Positions 23,947-31,580 of a stretch of DNA of 50,129 nt are shown here, one piece after another. Position 1 is the first letter of the stretch. The number at the start of each line of letters is the position of its first letter. The notes under the pieces were generated by a model. That model made no database searches, had not been told where the DNA came from, and saw nothing but the letters and a program-made list of their open reading frames with translations. This stretch comes from UBA1162 sp049513695 (GTDB lineage: Bacteria > Chloroflexota > Dehalococcoidia > GIF9 > UBA5629): the NCBI GenBank assembly GCA_049513695.1, contig JBEKVW010000002.1:1-50129 (forward strand). The letters are read 5' to 3'. Made by a program: the position numbers and the translations under genes.

Positions 23947-25941
23947 ATGAAGATTCCGAATAAGATTTGGACACGCTACCATTTCTGGGTTATTCTCGTC
24001 CTTTTCGGTTTAGTAACCCTTTTCTTGTACAGGGATATGATCTGGCTGTCGGGCATGACATCCAATGTATTTCTTTTCAACCTTAGTCGTCATACCATTG
24101 AGCGAAACCTGTTTCTGCTCATAGCTATTTATGCGGGTTTTGTATTCGGAATTCTCCCGGCGCTCCTCGTGATAGGAGCATCGTTGGCTGTGATGTTGCC
24201 GCAGGCGCTTCTCTATACGCCCAATGTAAGTGACGCAATACTGGAATTAATTTTGGTTACGGTAGCCGGCCTGGCATTTGTATATTTCGTGCACATCAAA
24301 GAAGACGATGATAAGCGATATAAAAGGGCTGTGGCTGCGCTTGAAAATACACAGGAGCAATTACAGGCCAGAATTCGTGAAGCAAGGGCCAATGCGCGCA
24401 GACTGGCGACGCTGAACACGATTTCCAATGCCCTCAGCCAGTACCTGGAACCTGCCAAGGTTATTGAGAGGGCAGTGGAAATGGTTGGCGAGGTTATGGA
24501 GGTAGAAGTCATTTTGGTCTATACCATCGAGCCCCGCGAGAGCGACCTGATATTGACAGCCTATGAGGGCATTTCCTCCGAATCCGCCAAGGAACTCGAT
24601 CATGTGAAACTGGGAGAAGGCTTCAATGGAAAGGTAGCCGCTACCGGCGAAGTTATGCTTGTTCCTGACGCGTCAAGCGACTCTCGCCTGACCAGGCCTG
24701 CTGTTATTCGCAATAAGCTTCATCCCATGCTGATCGTTCCCATGAAATCCAAGGGTGAGGTAATAGGGACTCTGTGCGTGGCTATGCGGCGGCCGCGGAC
24801 CTTCTTACCTGACGAGATCGACCTGTTGAGTACCATCGCCGGGCAGATAGCATCAGCTCTTACCAACGCTAAATTGTATGAGGAAGCCAGACAGATAGCC
24901 GACCAGCTTTATAAGTCGGCTCGTGACTACAGGAACCTGTTCGAGAACGCCCATGATGCTATCTGGTTTCATGACATCGATGGAAGGATACTGGCCGCTA
25001 ATAAAGCTGCCCAGGATCTGACCGGTTATCCCATCGAGGAGTTCATCGGAAGAAGGGTGCAGGAGTTCATGGATGAGGGGATGATCAAACTCGCAATCGA
25101 GGTAAAGCGCAAACTGTTAAATGGCGAACCTTTTGCGCAGCCATATGAACAGCAGACTGTGACCAAGGATGGCGTGAGGAAGACAGCAATGATTACATCC
25201 AGTGTAATGACCATAGATGACGAGCCGGTAGGTTTTCAGCATATAGGCCGAGATGTGACGGAAGAAAGGCGAATGCAGAATAACTTGCGTTATTACCTTA
25301 ATCAAATTACAAGGGCTCAGGAAGAAGAGCGCAAGAGGATATCGCGCGAACTGCATGATGATACGGCACAGGCTTTGTTTGCCATTTCCAGGCAAATGGA
25401 CAACTTTATCAGGGATAATTTGACGTTGCCGGAGCAGAAGAGAAAGATTCTGCAGGATATAAGGCAAAGGATTGGAGTGACGTTGCAGGGCATCAGGCGC
25501 TTCAGCCAGGACCTGCGCCCATCCATTATTGATGATCTTGGGCTCATGCCTGCTGTTAAATGGCTGGTTAAACAAAAGTCCGAGGAAAGCGGCATCGACA
25601 TTCTATTAAAAATAACCGGCAAGGAACAGCGATTGCTGCCAGAAATGGAGTTGATACTTTTCAGGATTATTCAAGAGGGACTAAACAATATCAGCAAGCA
25701 TGCTTCGGCCTCAGAGGCGGAAGTTCAGGTTGGATTTGAAGATTCCCGGGTCGATGTATCCATCGTAGATAACGGGCAGGGATTCGAGTTACCCCAGTCC
25801 GTAGGTGATCTATCGCCTAGTGGTAAATTGGGCCTCGTAGGTATGCAGGAAAGGGTTTCTTTGATTAACGGTTCTCTCATTATTAAGTCGGAACCGGGAA
25901 AAGGGACCGAGGTCAAGGTGAGTGTGCCGCTTGAAATATAG
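23947..25941 (+). CDS. membrane sensor histidine kinase (GAF-PAS-HisKA_3)
   Basis: The 664-residue protein has about four N-terminal membrane segments (residues 10-115, including WVILVLFGLVTLFLYRDM), a coiled coil near 120-150, a GAF domain near 155-310, a PAS domain near 325-435 (YRNLFENAHDAIWFHDIDGR with a PAC-type end), and a NarX/DesK-type kinase core. The phosphoacceptor is His470 in SRELHDDTAQALF. The ATP-binding domain carries DNGQGFELP and GKLGLVGMQERV near the C terminus. The GAF and PAS domains are cytoplasmic sensors; no heme or flavin motif can be assigned. It pairs with the response regulator just upstream and converges on the double receiver gene, with one base between stops. 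Confidence 0.95.
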   Translation: MKIPNKIWTRYHFWVILVLFGLVTLFLYRDMIWLSGMTSNVFLFNLSRHTIERNLFLLIAIYAGFVFGILPALLVIGASLAVMLPQALLYTPNVSDAILELILVTVAGLAFVYFVHIKEDDDKRYKRAVAALENTQEQLQARIREARANARRLATLNTISNALSQYLEPAKVIERAVEMVGEVMEVEVILVYTIEPRESDLILTAYEGISSESAKELDHVKLGEGFNGKVAATGEVMLVPDASSDSRLTRPAVIRNKLHPMLIVPMKSKGEVIGTLCVAMRRPRTFLPDEIDLLSTIAGQIASALTNAKLYEEARQIADQLYKSARDYRNLFENAHDAIWFHDIDGRILAANKAAQDLTGYPIEEFIGRRVQEFMDEGMIKLAIEVKRKLLNGEPFAQPYEQQTVTKDGVRKTAMITSSVMTIDDEPVGFQHIGRDVTEERRMQNNLRYYLNQITRAQEEERKRISRELHDDTAQALFAISRQMDNFIRDNLTLPEQKRKILQDIRQRIGVTLQGIRRFSQDLRPSIIDDLGLMPAVKWLVKQKSEESGIDILLKITGKEQRLLPEMELILFRIIQEGLNNISKHASASEAEVQVGFEDSRVDVSIVDNGQGFELPQSVGDLSPSGKLGLVGMQERVSLINGSLIIKSEPGKGTEVKVSVPLEI

Positions 25942-25942
25942 C

Positions 25943-26632
25943 TTAGAGTTTATCCAGGTAATCCGATACTTCATCCTGTTCGAGCAGCTTTGTAGACTTA
26001 TCTTTTAGCAGCCCGTTCATCTCCGGCGGCACGTTGTTCAGAACGATGGCAATGGGCAGTCGGTTATCCAGCTTCCTTATCTTGGCCAGTTCATCCACAT
26101 CCTCGGATGTCGGGAAATAAACCAGGACGGCTTTGGGCTCGCTAATTAAGAATGTATGCATCAGGTCGTCTGCGTTCTCGGTAGTAAAAACCTTGTAACC
26201 TTTGCTTTCCAGACCGGCCACAACCCCGCGCTCGTACTCGTCGTCTTTGCTGAAGATAAGCAATGTCCTTAACATAACGTTCATACGAGCTATAATATGG
26301 TCCAGCTTGGCATCTCCATCGGCGCTGAATTTCTTTACATAAGGTATGCCGTAGTACATTATTTCGATAAGCTTCTCGGTTTCTTTGAGGGCGGAGACGC
26401 CCATTGCCACAATGGGTTTCGATTTGCTCATACATGCCTGTAATATCTCTTCGATGCCGCCCGGCAGGTCCACATCGATTATGCAGGCATCCACATCATA
26501 CTGGGTTATCTGTTTTAGAGCAGTCTCCTTGGACTCAGCCGGGTAGAGGGAGTAGTCGGAATCGAGCAGTGCCCGCCCAAGCATGCTCATAAACTTGGCA
26601 TTACTGTCGGCGATTACTATTTTAAATCCCAT
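25943..26632 (-). CDS. double receiver-like protein
   Basis: The 229-residue protein has two tandem receiver-like halves. The first (1 to about 115) keeps the phosphoacceptor site: Asp53 in ACIIDVDLPGG, and the loop IVAMGVSALKETEK with a lysine at YVKKFSADGD. The second (about 118-229) begins RTLLIFSKDDEYERG and ends at YLDKL; the matching strand reads AVLVYFPTSED, so the phosphoacceptor aspartate is missing and this half is probably a pseudo-receiver. There is no output domain. It may be a phosphate sink or adapter for the neighbouring kinase, whose gene ends one base away on the other strand. Family assignment by fold is good; role is inference. Confidence 0.75.
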   Translation of the reverse strand: MGFKIVIADSNAKFMSMLGRALLDSDYSLYPAESKETALKQITQYDVDACIIDVDLPGGIEEILQACMSKSKPIVAMGVSALKETEKLIEIMYYGIPYVKKFSADGDAKLDHIIARMNVMLRTLLIFSKDDEYERGVVAGLESKGYKVFTTENADDLMHTFLISEPKAVLVYFPTSEDVDELAKIRKLDNRLPIAIVLNNVPPEMNGLLKDKSTKLLEQDEVSDYLDKL

Positions 26633-26984
26633 TTTATGGCCGTACTCGGTTATGGGGAGTGCTGTACCGTTCTATAGTAAGGTATTTTACACGTAAAACC
26701 ATTGTGAGTACAAGAATGCATATGAAAGGGGCACTCGAATGGCTGATCGACCAAAAAATGGCCACGGAGCCGGGTCTAAAGCAGTTTCGCCTCTCCTTCC
26801 TGAAATCCATTAGCTTCCAATGCTTGACTTGTAACGGCGTTTGTTGTATTTTTATTCACAACGCATTGCCACATCCAATGGTAGTGACTGTGTTAAAGGA
26901 GGTGAGAGGAAATTCTCCTAAATTAGCAGGTATTCAATTTCATTTAATTTCAATAAATTATTATTTAAGGAGGAGCCTAGACAA
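26633..26984. other. 352-base intergenic region
   Basis: I see no gene here that I can support. The only long plus-strand frame (26659-27012) lacks a ribosome site and runs into the lipoprotein gene. A short inverted repeat TTTTAC-AC-GTAAAA lies at 26685-26698, 53 bases upstream of the double receiver gene, and could be an operator. The last bases before 26985 (AAGGAGG) are the lipoprotein ribosome site. Confidence 0.5.
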
Positions 26985-27644
26985 GTGTTCAAAAGCAAAG
27001 CGTTATTCGTAGTAGCAATCCTGGTCATTGCAGTGGCAGTTATTGCCACATCCTGTGGTGCACCGGCTACCCCGCCGGCAACTACAACCCCGCCGCCGGC
27101 AACTACAACCCCGCCGCCGGCAACTACAACCCCGCCGCCGGCAACTACAACCCCGCCGCCGGCTGGAGCACCCGTAACTCATAGCTGGGGCGACTCAGCC
27201 ACATATACCAACGATGCAGTTGGATTCACTGTACAATATCCTGCAAAATGGAAACAGGTAACGACCGGCCTTGATCCCACAACGGTATTTAAGGCAGCAG
27301 TAGATCCCTCTAATACGACGGGAGATGCAATTTACGTAGATGTTGAACCCGCTGTAACGGATCTGAGCACGGTTGCCGCATCCTTACTTAATGCCAGTGC
27401 GGCTTTCCAAACGTATAAAGTAACCGCGAAAACAACTTCTACTGCGCCGTTCACCCTGACCGGCTCGGTTACAACCGCCACCGCATCAGTAAATACCGCT
27501 AAGATCGTTATCTACAATTTCTACTTCTATGCCATCAGCGCCACCAAGGGCGACAAGACCGTAAACGTCATGGGTGGTACCATCGGTGGAGGAAACGCCC
27601 AGAAACAAATCCAAGAGATCTGCCAGTCACTATCTTTCAAATAA
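26985..27644 (+). CDS. lipoprotein with TPPPATT repeats and PsbP-like domain
   Basis: The 219-residue protein starts at GTG 26985, after a strong AAGGAGG. A signal peptide (residues 1-23) ends in the lipobox IATSC with Cys24 as the lipidated residue. Residues about 29-60 are a tandem repeat of TPPPATT, a flexible stalk. The rest begins TYTNDAVGFTVQYPAKWKQV, the typical opening of PsbP-like domains (an alpha-beta sandwich), with no catalytic motif. The protein should sit on the outer face of the membrane. Its ligand is unknown. It ends at a strong terminator and is not cotranscribed with the downstream gene. Cloning of repeats by slippage could vary the stalk length. Confidence 0.8.
   Translation: MFKSKALFVVAILVIAVAVIATSCGAPATPPATTTPPPATTTPPPATTTPPPATTTPPPAGAPVTHSWGDSATYTNDAVGFTVQYPAKWKQVTTGLDPTTVFKAAVDPSNTTGDAIYVDVEPAVTDLSTVAASLLNASAAFQTYKVTAKTTSTAPFTLTGSVTTATASVNTAKIVIYNFYFYAISATKGDKTVNVMGGTIGGGNAQKQIQEICQSLSFK
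27069..27161 (+). repeat. tandem 21-base repeat coding TPPPATT
   Basis: About four and a half copies of a 21-base unit (seven codons, TPPPATT) are nearly identical at DNA level; the first copy lacks one proline codon. Identity at silent positions indicates recent expansion, probably by slippage. The array keeps the frame of the lipoprotein. Confidence 0.9.
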
Positions 27645-27666
27645 TTCCATCGAATCTTAACAGCCG

Positions 27667-27702
27667 GGAAGCCCTGCGCATGCGCAGGGCTTCCTTTTAT
27701 TA
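27667..27702 (+). terminator. intrinsic terminator after the lipoprotein gene
   Basis: A 14-base-pair perfect stem (GGAAGCCCTGCGCA with its complement, 27667-27694) is followed by TTTTATTA. Its twofold symmetry makes it a likely terminator in the plus direction only, as the T tract lies on that side. Confidence 0.88.
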
Positions 27703-27767
27703 TCTGGATTAGCCTATGATACAATTCATGTAACATAGAATTTTAATCGTGTTCATCGGAGGATATT

Positions 27768-29654
27768 ATGGGTGATCAGGGGGGCTATCCGGGACTGGAG
27801 CAGTTCAAACAAGCATATCCGGCTAAATTCGCCGATGAAAAGGAAATATTCAGCAAAATTCATCCAGGTAGCCGCATATTTATTGGAACAGCCTGTGCCG
27901 AGCCTCAATACCTCGTCAACTCGCTGGTCAATTACGTAGAATCTCATCCCAAGGCTTTCTTCGATGCTGAAGTATTACAGGTATGGACCCTGGGAGTAGC
28001 GGCCTATACACAGGAAAAATTCAAATCAAATTTCAGGCATAACTCCTTTTTCATTGGCGATAATACACGCGGTGCAGTAAATGCCGGATTAGCGGATTAC
28101 ACACCCATTTTTCTGTCACAGGTGCCCGATCTTTTCAGGCGTGGTATTGTGCCTGTAGATGTAGCCATGATTCAGACGTCCTTGCCCGACCACCATGGAT
28201 ATGTGAACCTGGGAGTAAGCGTAGATATCGTTAGGGAGGCTGTTGAGAAAGCTACCCTGGTCATAGCACAGCTCAATTCCAAGATGCCCCGTGTGCAGGG
28301 TGACGGCTTTTTGCATATGGACCGCATCGATTATTTAATCGAGCACGATGAACCGGTGCTTGAGTTTGACATGCCGGTAGATGATGAGATTGCCAAACGA
28401 ATTGGCAGCTATGTCTCACGCCTTGTGCAGGATGGCGATACCATTCAAATTGGGTACGGCAGTCGTCTTAATTCAATGATAAGGTGTTTGAATGGTAAAA
28501 AGCACCTCGGGGTACACACTGAATTAATGTCTGACGGTATTGCCGATTTGATGAAAATCGGGGCCATAGACAACTCTCGGAAAAAGATTGACCATGGGAA
28601 AACGGTGGCCACCTTTTGCATGGGCAAGAAAGCGACTTATGATTACATTGATGATAACCCTTCGATCGAATTTCGAACCATCGACTATACCAATAATCCG
28701 CTGATCATCGCTCAGCACGATAATATGGTGGCCATCAACAGCGCTCTTGAAATAGACTTGACCGGCCAGGCCACCGCCGAGTCGATCGGCAAGACCTTTT
28801 ACAGCGGTGTGGGAGGGCAGGCCGATTTCATGCGTGGAGCAATGTTAGCCCTCAACGGGAGAACGATTCTCACGATACAATCCACAGCTCAAGACGACTC
28901 CGTTTCGAGGATAGTGCCGTTTTTATCGGAGGGGTCCGGTGTGACCATGGTGCGCGGTGATATTCATTATATCGTATCTGAATATGGCATCGCCTATTTG
29001 CACGGCAAAAATGTACGTGAGCGTGCTATGGAGCTTATAGCGATAGCGCACCCCAAATTTCGCCCCTGGCTGATCGAGGAAGCCAAGAAACTGAATATAA
29101 TTTTCAAAGATCAGGCGTTTGTGCCGGGCAAAAGGGGAGAGTACCCGGAAGCACTGGAATCGTTTAGAACAACCAAAACCGGCCTTCAGCTTCTATTCAG
29201 ACCCGTCAAAATTAGCGATGAACCACTATTAAAGGATTTCTTTTATGCGCTTTCAGATCAAAGCCTGTACCGGCGGTTTATCTCAAGCAGGAAAGATATG
29301 CCGCATGAAAGACTGCAGGAATTCGTAATTATCGACTACACACAGGAAACGGTTATCCTGGCGACCATAACCAAGGAAGATAAGGAAGAGATAGTAGGAG
29401 TAGGGCAGTACGGTATAGGACAGGACGTACACAGTGCTGAGGTTGCGTTTGCCGTCCGCGACAAAGACCAGCGGCAGGGCATCGGGACCGAGCTGCTGAA
29501 TTACCTTATTTACCTTGGTAAAAGAAATGGGTTGCTGGCTTTCGTTGCCGAGGTGCTTTATGAAAATAAGCCCATGCTTTCGGTCTTTGACAAAGCAGGT
29601 TTTAAAATAGTCAGCAGCGGATCGGGAATATACTATCTCAGTTTAAACTTGTGA
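27768..29654 (+). CDS. acetyl-CoA hydrolase/transferase fused to GNAT acetyltransferase
   Basis: The 628-residue protein joins a CoA-transferase of the acetyl-CoA hydrolase/4-hydroxybutyrate CoA-transferase family (residues 1 to about 440) to a GNAT domain (about 475-628). In the first part, GVHTELMSDGI near residue 252 carries the catalytic glutamate, and GVGGQADFMRGA near 345 is the CoA-binding loop. In the second, RDKDQRQGIGTELLNYL is the acetyl-CoA pyrophosphate loop. GGAGG precedes the ATG. The transferase may move CoA between acetate and other acids; the GNAT part could acetylate proteins, perhaps controlling acetyl-CoA synthetase four genes on. The same fusion is known in other anaerobes; substrates are not shown here. 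Confidence 0.88.
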   Translation: MGDQGGYPGLEQFKQAYPAKFADEKEIFSKIHPGSRIFIGTACAEPQYLVNSLVNYVESHPKAFFDAEVLQVWTLGVAAYTQEKFKSNFRHNSFFIGDNTRGAVNAGLADYTPIFLSQVPDLFRRGIVPVDVAMIQTSLPDHHGYVNLGVSVDIVREAVEKATLVIAQLNSKMPRVQGDGFLHMDRIDYLIEHDEPVLEFDMPVDDEIAKRIGSYVSRLVQDGDTIQIGYGSRLNSMIRCLNGKKHLGVHTELMSDGIADLMKIGAIDNSRKKIDHGKTVATFCMGKKATYDYIDDNPSIEFRTIDYTNNPLIIAQHDNMVAINSALEIDLTGQATAESIGKTFYSGVGGQADFMRGAMLALNGRTILTIQSTAQDDSVSRIVPFLSEGSGVTMVRGDIHYIVSEYGIAYLHGKNVRERAMELIAIAHPKFRPWLIEEAKKLNIIFKDQAFVPGKRGEYPEALESFRTTKTGLQLLFRPVKISDEPLLKDFFYALSDQSLYRRFISSRKDMPHERLQEFVIIDYTQETVILATITKEDKEEIVGVGQYGIGQDVHSAEVAFAVRDKDQRQGIGTELLNYLIYLGKRNGLLAFVAEVLYENKPMLSVFDKAGFKIVSSGSGIYYLSLNL

Positions 29655-29687
29655 TAGAAATATATTTTATACAAGGAGGGTAGTTTT

Positions 29688-29972
29688 ATGGATCTGGCAG
29701 GATGGCGTGACCTGGTTATCATCATCTGGGGTTTGATAGCTACGATAGCCGTAATATTCATGTCCGCGATAATCTATCTATTTTATAAGAGGACCATGTC
29801 ACTGCTCGAATCGGCCGATGAGGTGGTTGGCAAAGTGGCAGACATCGTGGACTATGCTGATAAGGAAATTATACGTCCGGTTACGCAGTTGGGCACGATG
29901 ATCCAGGGGATTATCCAAGGCATCAGCTTATTCAGTAGCATATTCAAGAAAAAGGAGGGGCAAGATGAATAG
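29688..29972 (+). CDS. small membrane protein, one N-terminal segment
   Basis: The 94-residue product has a single membrane segment near residues 9-31 (LVIIIWGLIATIAVIFMSAI), then a short amphipathic region (YKRTMSLLESADEVVGKVADIV) and a hydrophobic tail with QGIIQGISLFSSIFKKKEG. The overall form resembles DUF948-type small proteins that occur beside YtxH proteins. AAGGAGGG precedes the ATG. Its end overlaps the start of the YtxH gene by eight bases, indicating translational coupling, so the two likely work together at the membrane. No catalytic residue is visible and no function is known. Confidence 0.65.
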   Translation: MDLAGWRDLVIIIWGLIATIAVIFMSAIIYLFYKRTMSLLESADEVVGKVADIVDYADKEIIRPVTQLGTMIQGIIQGISLFSSIFKKKEGQDE

Positions 29973-30177
29973 GGATTCCAGTTCGGGTTTCTTTGCCGGC
30001 CTTATTATTGGAGCCATAATCGGCGCTGCCGTGGGTTTGCTTTACGCACCACAACCCGGTTCGGAGACGCGCCGTATGGTAAAGGAAAAAGCCGTGGAAG
30101 CTAAAGGGAAAGCTGCGGAAGCTGTCAGGCGCATGAAGGGTGCGGTATCCAGCAGAATGACCGGCGAGGAAGAGTAG
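29965..30177 (+). CDS. YtxH domain-containing protein
   Basis: The 70-residue protein matches the YtxH family: a glycine-rich membrane segment at residues 9-28 (FFAGLIIGAIIGAAVGLLYA), the conserved LLYAPQPGSETRRMVKEKA motif right after it, and a charged, alanine and lysine-rich helical tail. YtxH proteins are small general-stress proteins in Bacillus; their molecular role is unclear. A GGAGGGG lies about five bases before the ATG, within the end of the upstream membrane gene. The two overlap, so they are cotranscribed. Nothing in the sequence points to a specific stress. Confidence 0.85.
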   Translation: MNRDSSSGFFAGLIIGAIIGAAVGLLYAPQPGSETRRMVKEKAVEAKGKAAEAVRRMKGAVSSRMTGEEE

Positions 30178-30310
30178 AAGCATTGGGGATTAGATAAGGT
30201 CCTAACGAGTTGTTTGCGGAAAATAAACATGGCACTCTGGTACCGGCGCCTTTTCGCTATGTCCCGATTTGCGTGATTCGTACGTATTATATAAGAGAGG
30301 TATAGAAGAT

Positions 30311-31396
30311 ATGGCCAACGTCAACCAACGGAGGAAATACTGGCAGCCTTTACTAATTCTGGTTGTTTTAGTTATCGCGCTGTGGTTGATGGTGGTTTCC
30401 ATGGCGGTGCTTATCCCTTTTTTGGTGGGTATTTTGCTAGCTTATATTTTGATGCCCCTCGTTACCTGGTTTGAGGGCATCCTGCCTCCCAAGGGCAAAG
30501 CGCTGAAAGCCAAACGTATCGTAGCGGTAGTCCTTTTATTTGTTGTTATCATACTTTTGCTGATATTGTTTACGGCCTATATCGGATCGGCGCTGGTGAG
30601 TGCTTCCAATATATTGATCGTCAAAGCGCCGGACTTTCTGACCATGAGCGCCAACCAGGTTACGACCTGGGTAGGGAACTTCAAAGGCAGCTTGCCGCAG
30701 ACTATTGCTTTACAAATCGGTCCGTTTATAGATAATCTCGGCCCCGCGGCAGGTAAATTTGTGCAGGATTTTATTTTAGGAAGCATTGCGCTTATACCGG
30801 CCAGCGTGCCCACTATAATAGGGTTCATGGTTATGCCGTTCTTTCTGTTCTTCATCCTCATGGATTACGAATCATTCCAGAAGTATTTTTATGATGTATT
30901 GCCGCCCAATGCAGCCAGGCATGCGGGAAGCGTACTCACCATTATCGCCAGTGCCATGGGCCGCTATCTGCGCTCTCAAATAATCCTGGGGCTGATAGCG
31001 GGAACATTAGTATTTCTGGGATTGTTGGCCCTGCGAATCGATTATGCCCCGGCACTGGCCGCGGTCACTGCACTTACGCAGTTCATCCCAATTATTGGCC
31101 CGGTAATTTCAGGGCTGATAATTGTTGTCATTACACTGGCGCTTGCGCCCGACAGGATTCTATGGGTACTGCTTGTTTTTATTGCGGTGCAGGTATTGTT
31201 GAACACCGTTTTTGTCAACTGGATACAGGGCAAATACATGCAGATCCACCCGGCAATCGTCATGGTCCTGCTGGTAGTAGGAGGATATGTGGCTGGGTTC
31301 TGGGGTATGATCCTGGCGCTGCCGGTGGCAGCTACTATCTGGGAGATATTTAAGTACATACGCAGTCAGCAGCGGGCGGAAATCATAGAAGCTTGA
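30311..31396 (+). CDS. AI-2E family transporter (PerM-like)
   Basis: The protein is 361 residues from the ATG at 30311, with GAGAGG ten bases upstream; a GTG at 30269 gives 14 more residues but has no ribosome site. It has seven or eight membrane segments, including a proximal pair (LLILVVLVIALWLMVVSMAV; LVGILLAYILMPLV) and the family's conserved C-terminal block with LTQFIPIIGPVISG and IHPAIVMVLLVVGGYVAGFWGMILA. These signatures define the AI-2E/PerM family, whose members export small molecules or ions; the actual substrate here is unknown. It follows the YtxH gene by 133 bases and precedes the acs promoter. Confidence 0.9.
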   Translation: MANVNQRRKYWQPLLILVVLVIALWLMVVSMAVLIPFLVGILLAYILMPLVTWFEGILPPKGKALKAKRIVAVVLLFVVIILLLILFTAYIGSALVSASNILIVKAPDFLTMSANQVTTWVGNFKGSLPQTIALQIGPFIDNLGPAAGKFVQDFILGSIALIPASVPTIIGFMVMPFFLFFILMDYESFQKYFYDVLPPNAARHAGSVLTIIASAMGRYLRSQIILGLIAGTLVFLGLLALRIDYAPALAAVTALTQFIPIIGPVISGLIIVVITLALAPDRILWVLLVFIAVQVLLNTVFVNWIQGKYMQIHPAIVMVLLVVGGYVAGFWGMILALPVAATIWEIFKYIRSQQRAEIIEA

Positions 31397-31403
31397 CTTA
31401 AGC

Positions 31404-31432
31404 TTGACAGTCCAAATTTCATAATGTATCAT
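31404..31432 (+). promoter_or_regulatory. predicted promoter of acs
   Basis: A perfect TTGACA at 31404-31409 and TATCAT at 31427-31432 are 17 bases apart, eight bases after the AI-2E stop. The untranslated leader would be about 140 bases. The sequence AGCTTGAC is directly repeated around the -35 box (31390 region and 31401). Confidence 0.65.
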
Positions 31433-31580
31433 TTTCGTTTGGTTGTACTATGCCCGTAAATCGGTAATTTTTTATTTGATCAATTCTGACAAGTCTGTAA
31501 TGGTGTTTCCCAGTAAAAAGCCTTTGTATCGAAACTTACCCTGATAAAAACAAATTTAAGGAGGATCAATAAAGCAAGTT

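Noticed and set aside
26659..27012. 117-residue plus-strand frame before the lipoprotein
   Set aside because: No ribosome site, no recognisable domain, and it overlaps the lipoprotein start and its AAGGAGG site.
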